A stretch of DNA of 64,000 bases from Thalassotalea crassostreae (GTDB lineage Bacteria; Pseudomonadota; Gammaproteobacteria; Enterobacterales; Alteromonadaceae), in the NCBI RefSeq assembly GCF_001831495.1, contig NZ_CP017689.1, positions 3,472,001 to 3,536,000 of the forward strand, given 5' to 3'. Positions 60,942 through 64,000 of this stretch are shown here, in pieces; the stretch's first letter is position 1, and the number at the start of each line of letters is the position of its first letter. The notes under the pieces are model-generated. The model was not told the DNA's origin. It did not search any database and saw only the letters and a list, made by a program, of their open reading frames with translations. Position numbers and translations under genes: made by a program.

Positions 60942-61868
60942 GTGTCGCAGTTAATTTCAGTAGTTGTTCCTGTATACAATGGTACTAAGTATTTAACTAA
61001 GACCGTCGAGACAATATTAAGTCAAGATCACTACAATTTAGAATTACTGTTAATTGATGACGGCTCTACTGATAGTTCTGAATCCTTAATCGCCAATCTC
61101 GCAACGCAAGACTCTAGAATAAAACCGTACTCTAAAGTAAACGGCGGTGTTGCTAATGCCCGTAACTATGGAATTGAAAATGCAAAGGGTGACTTTATCG
61201 CTTTTTGTGATCAAGACGATTTATGGCTACCGACAAAACTATCAAAACAGCTTCCGCTTTTTTCTAATCCTAATACTGGTTTAGTCTACACCGGCGCTAC
61301 TGTGGATTACGTTTTGCATGACAAACTTTCAAGTCCTAGTTTTGATAATAAGTTTAGAGGCAATGTTTTCGATAAGCTTGTGCAGCAAAATATGTTTACC
61401 TGTTGTACTGCTATGGTGAGAAAATCGGTCATAGAACAAGTCGGTGGTTTTGATGATGACATAGTCTTAATGGGAGTTGATGACTGGCATTTGTGGTTAA
61501 AATTAGCATTAGTATGCGAATTTGATTTTGTACCCGAACATTTAGCTGTTCATGTATTTCATGGCGATAATTATTCGTTAAATGATGAAAAAATGCACGA
61601 GGCTGAAATAGTGTGTTTAAATAAGATTGAAGAAATAGCGTTGCAGCATAATCAAAATGCCGATTGGTCGCTGATTAAACAACAACTTCATATTCGTTAT
61701 GCTAAATCTTATATTTTTTCGGGGTTATATAACTTAGCAGGCAATACATTTATACGTGCTCATAAAACTAAGAAAAGTGTAAACTCTTTGCTTAAAGGGG
61801 CGTTGCTAAAAGTGGTCCCTAACTTGATTTGGAAAAAGCTTCAAGAAATTAAACGTAGTAATCAATAG
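60942..61868 (+). CDS. Glycosyltransferase family 2
   Basis: A 308-residue GT-A enzyme starting SQLISVVVPVYNGTKYLTKTVETILSQ, with FCDQDDLWLPTKL (DxD-like) and acceptor-region motif MGVDDWHLWLKLA. The start is a GTG with AAGGA 7 nt upstream. C-terminal residues (about 265-308) are basic and helical. It stands ahead of the pyruvyl transferase gene and is probably cotranscribed with it (45-nt gap). Donor sugar unknown. Confidence 0.9.
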   Translation: MSQLISVVVPVYNGTKYLTKTVETILSQDHYNLELLLIDDGSTDSSESLIANLATQDSRIKPYSKVNGGVANARNYGIENAKGDFIAFCDQDDLWLPTKLSKQLPLFSNPNTGLVYTGATVDYVLHDKLSSPSFDNKFRGNVFDKLVQQNMFTCCTAMVRKSVIEQVGGFDDDIVLMGVDDWHLWLKLALVCEFDFVPEHLAVHVFHGDNYSLNDEKMHEAEIVCLNKIEEIALQHNQNADWSLIKQQLHIRYAKSYIFSGLYNLAGNTFIRAHKTKKSVNSLLKGALLKVVPNLIWKKLQEIKRSNQ

Positions 61869-61912
61869 CTTACTTACTTTTTAAACTATTAACAGCTAAA
61901 TATTGGAATGTT

Positions 61913-63109
61913 ATGAATGATATTATTTTATATGGCGCATTTGATCGTCATAATTACGGCGATTTATTATTTCCATTAATAATGCAGAGAGTTATTAATC
62001 GAGAATACCCAGAAAAACGAGTCGAGGTTTCGGGCTTAATAGACAGTGATTTATCTGAGTTTGGAGCTCCAAAAACTATATCAATAAATAAAGCACTAAA
62101 AAGAGCAAAAAAAGATGCTGCAATCATTTTAGCTGGTGGTGATATAGTTGCATGCAATTGGCAGTCTGCATACGGGTATTTACTACCAACAACAATTCAT
62201 CCACTATATGAACGATTGACTTGGCGCTTGCCTAAGTTAACTGACTATCTTGTATCAAGAAAAGTAGGATTAACTTCTTGTTTTCCTTTTAATTTAAACA
62301 AAAAAGATGCCGGAGAAAATAGAAGAATCATCTATAATTCTGTTGGAGCAACTAGTGTTTCAAACTTAAAAGATACAAAAGATATAGCCTATTTAAGTGA
62401 AATGATAAATAATGCTGATTATGTGACCGTTAGGGATCATTTTTCTCAAAAAAACCTACAAAATATAAGCGTACCATCTGTTGAAATTGCGCCAGACTCA
62501 GCTACTGTGATGTCGACTTATATAAGTGTAGAAGAACTAACTGAAAAGACATCTAGTTCGACACATTCAATCCTTAATAAGTTTAAACATGGGTTTATTG
62601 TCTTTCAAATATCTCAAGCTCATGTTAAAGGCAATACCGAAAAATTTGCCAGAGAAATTGAAAAACTTTATGAAGAGCTTCAGTTGCCAGTTCTTTTTGT
62701 CGCTATAGGAAAAGCTGCCGGTCATAATGATATAGCAGGCGTCAAAAATATCATGTCTATGCTAAATTCAAATGTTATTTATGACAGTTACTTAGATGGA
62801 AGTATTTTTGATTTGATGAATATCATTCGTAATTCATCATGCTATTGCGGAACAAGTTTACATGGCTTAATCACTTCTATGTCTTTCGCTGTTCCACGTG
62901 TTGCTTTATTACCTAAATTAAGAAAACAAATTAATTATATGAAAACTTGGGATTTACCTCATATGCCTAAGGGTATTAATCCTGAAGAACTTGTCTCTGC
63001 AGTCAAAATTGCTACTTCGACTTCCAACGAAGATTTAGAACTTTTGAGTCAAAAGCTAACTAAAACTTACATGGAAAGTTTCAAAAAATTAACTGAGTTC
63101 ATTTCTTAA
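61913..63109 (+). CDS. Polysaccharide pyruvyl transferase family protein
   Basis: A 398-residue PF04230-type enzyme, which adds a pyruvyl ketal from phosphoenolpyruvate to a sugar. The start MNDIILYGAFDRHNYGDLLF is typical (N-x-G-D), with IILAGGDIVA and the C-terminal motif CYCGTSLHGLITSM. Pyruvylation gives the polymer a negative charge. It is convergent with the acyltransferase gene (16-nt gap). Confidence 0.9.
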   Translation: MNDIILYGAFDRHNYGDLLFPLIMQRVINREYPEKRVEVSGLIDSDLSEFGAPKTISINKALKRAKKDAAIILAGGDIVACNWQSAYGYLLPTTIHPLYERLTWRLPKLTDYLVSRKVGLTSCFPFNLNKKDAGENRRIIYNSVGATSVSNLKDTKDIAYLSEMINNADYVTVRDHFSQKNLQNISVPSVEIAPDSATVMSTYISVEELTEKTSSSTHSILNKFKHGFIVFQISQAHVKGNTEKFAREIEKLYEELQLPVLFVAIGKAAGHNDIAGVKNIMSMLNSNVIYDSYLDGSIFDLMNIIRNSSCYCGTSLHGLITSMSFAVPRVALLPKLRKQINYMKTWDLPHMPKGINPEELVSAVKIATSTSNEDLELLSQKLTKTYMESFKKLTEFIS

Positions 63110-63125
63110 AAGGTAGCGTCCGAAT

Positions 63126-64000
63126 TTAAACAAAAAATCGCTTTAGATTTAGGCTTGGCCTTTCTATAAAGTACCAAGAAAACATAGATAAAAAAAGTAC
63201 AATTAAAATAGTTAATAGTGACATCTGATTAGGTGTAATCCCGACAAATGAAATTGCCAAAGCTTGCTGGACAGGCCACGCATATATATATGTACCATAT
63301 GATAAATCACCTAAATTATTATAATTAAGTATTTTACCTTTAGGCATATAAGCGGCACACAATACCAAGTATGGAATACTTAATGTATAAAAGACAAAAA
63401 AGGCATTTTTACCCAACCATAAAGAAACTATAAGTGCAGCTGAAATCAAATATATTGTTTTAGTGTTTAAGACAATATGACTCTTTAAAATATATAGCGA
63501 AGCCCCTATAAAGAAAGAAGAAGTAAACCTAACAAATTTATTATAAAACCAATGATAGTCCTCCGAGTAATAAAAATAAATATGTAAAATAGTACATAAA
63601 ATGGCTATAGAAATAATTAAATAAGTTGTGATATCAAATGATAACTTTAATTTTTTTATAACACTTAAAGTTATCCCAACAAATATTAGAATAATATACA
63701 TACGTAACTCCCATGGTAGGGTCCATAAAGAGCCGTTAACACTCCTATCAAGAGGTGCGTTATAAAATACTCCCGGTAGCTCTTGAAAATCGGCTATTAC
63801 AATTGATGAGTTATAAATGATGAAACTTAAGAACTCAGGGTGAGTAATGTATTCTCTTAAGGGGAATGTGGAAAATATTGCCCCTATTACCACGCAAAAT
63901 AGCACAGATATTAGTAATGCAGGGAATATACGTAACACGCGAGAAATAATAAAGATCTTCAAACTTGATCTTTGTAGTAAACTTTTTGTTACCAATAAGC
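63126..64000 (-). CDS. Acyltransferase family 3 (OafA-like), N-terminus outside the window
   Basis: At least 289 residues with eight or nine membrane segments and the acyltransferase-3 pattern VTKSLLQ...SLKIFIISRVLRIFPALLISVLF at the visible start, followed by VNGSLWTLPWELRMYIILIFVG. The region with the catalytic His-Arg lies before it and is cut off, since the frame is open to the window end. It ends FVGITPNQMSLL...SWYFIERPSLNLKRF. Such enzymes O-acetylate surface polysaccharides. Confidence 0.85.
   Translation of the reverse strand, partial: LLVTKSLLQRSSLKIFIISRVLRIFPALLISVLFCVVIGAIFSTFPLREYITHPEFLSFIIYNSSIVIADFQELPGVFYNAPLDRSVNGSLWTLPWELRMYIILIFVGITLSVIKKLKLSFDITTYLIISIAILCTILHIYFYYSEDYHWFYNKFVRFTSSFFIGASLYILKSHIVLNTKTIYLISAALIVSLWLGKNAFFVFYTLSIPYLVLCAAYMPKGKILNYNNLGDLSYGTYIYAWPVQQALAISFVGITPNQMSLLTILIVLFLSMFSWYFIERPSLNLKRFFV

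Overview
The window reads as chromosomal DNA of a marine gammaproteobacterium of the order Alteromonadales, most likely Colwelliaceae (Colwellia/Thalassotalea-like). This is inferred from the AT-rich composition, the argininosuccinate lyase fused to N-acetylglutamate synthase, the E. coli-like gene neighbourhoods (metJ/metBLF, the mutL-miaA-hfq-hfl-purA supercluster, secB-gpsA and gpmI-envC), and an exosortase/PEP-CTERM polysaccharide locus. No database search was possible, so the genus is an inference.

Region by region. 0-1.2 kb: the end of a small membrane-protein gene, then lexA behind two tandem LexA boxes. 1.2-8.7 kb: the arginine pathway, argC-argB-argF-argG-argH(A) on the minus strand, divergent from argE. 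8.7-9.4 kb: a glutathione S-transferase gene flanked by REP-like palindromes. 9.4-14.5 kb: metB-metL-metF divergent from metJ, with arrays of met boxes between them. 14.5-17.2 kb: a small membrane protein followed by an islet (DUF1254 protein plus LysR regulator) bounded by a perfect 23-bp direct repeat. 17.2-30.5 kb: the conserved cluster nnr-tsaE-amiB-mutL-miaA-hfq-hflX-hflK-hflC-yjeT-purA on the minus strand, with queG divergent. 30.5-36 kb: an LTXXQ/CpxP-like protein divergent from cpxRA, then pldB, fieF and trmL. 36-43 kb: gpsA-secB-grxC-rhodanese divergent from gpmI-envC, then an RDD protein and the yibQ-type deacetylase gene.

43.3-64 kb: an accessory-looking exopolysaccharide and protein-sorting locus. 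It opens with a PEP-CTERM protein whose promoter matches the sigma-54 consensus at every key base. Next come a secreted S1 serine protease translationally coupled to the TPR lipoprotein PrsT, and an XrtA-like exosortase with a C-terminal extracytoplasmic domain. The rest is at least six glycosyltransferases on both strands, a secreted protein of unknown fold, a CelD/FemAB-like acyltransferase, a PaaK/CapK-like adenylating enzyme, a membrane-anchored EEP phosphatase, a NodB deacetylase, a polysaccharide pyruvyl transferase, and an OafA-type acyltransferase cut by the window end.

How the parts fit. The first 43 kb are housekeeping: SOS control, amino-acid biosynthesis with local operators (MetJ, possibly ArgR), RNA and DNA maintenance, envelope stress (Cpx) and septal wall hydrolysis, where AmiB and its presumed activator EnvC are both present. 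The last 20 kb would make and decorate a surface polysaccharide and attach PEP-CTERM proteins through the exosortase. The most unusual signals are the sigma-54 promoter with an upstream inverted repeat, the protease-PrsT coupling, the deacetylase/ligase/acyltransferase module, the direct-repeat-bounded islet, the REP-like palindromes, and a structured intergenic element near 43.15 kb. No tRNA, rRNA, CRISPR array or transposase gene was seen.
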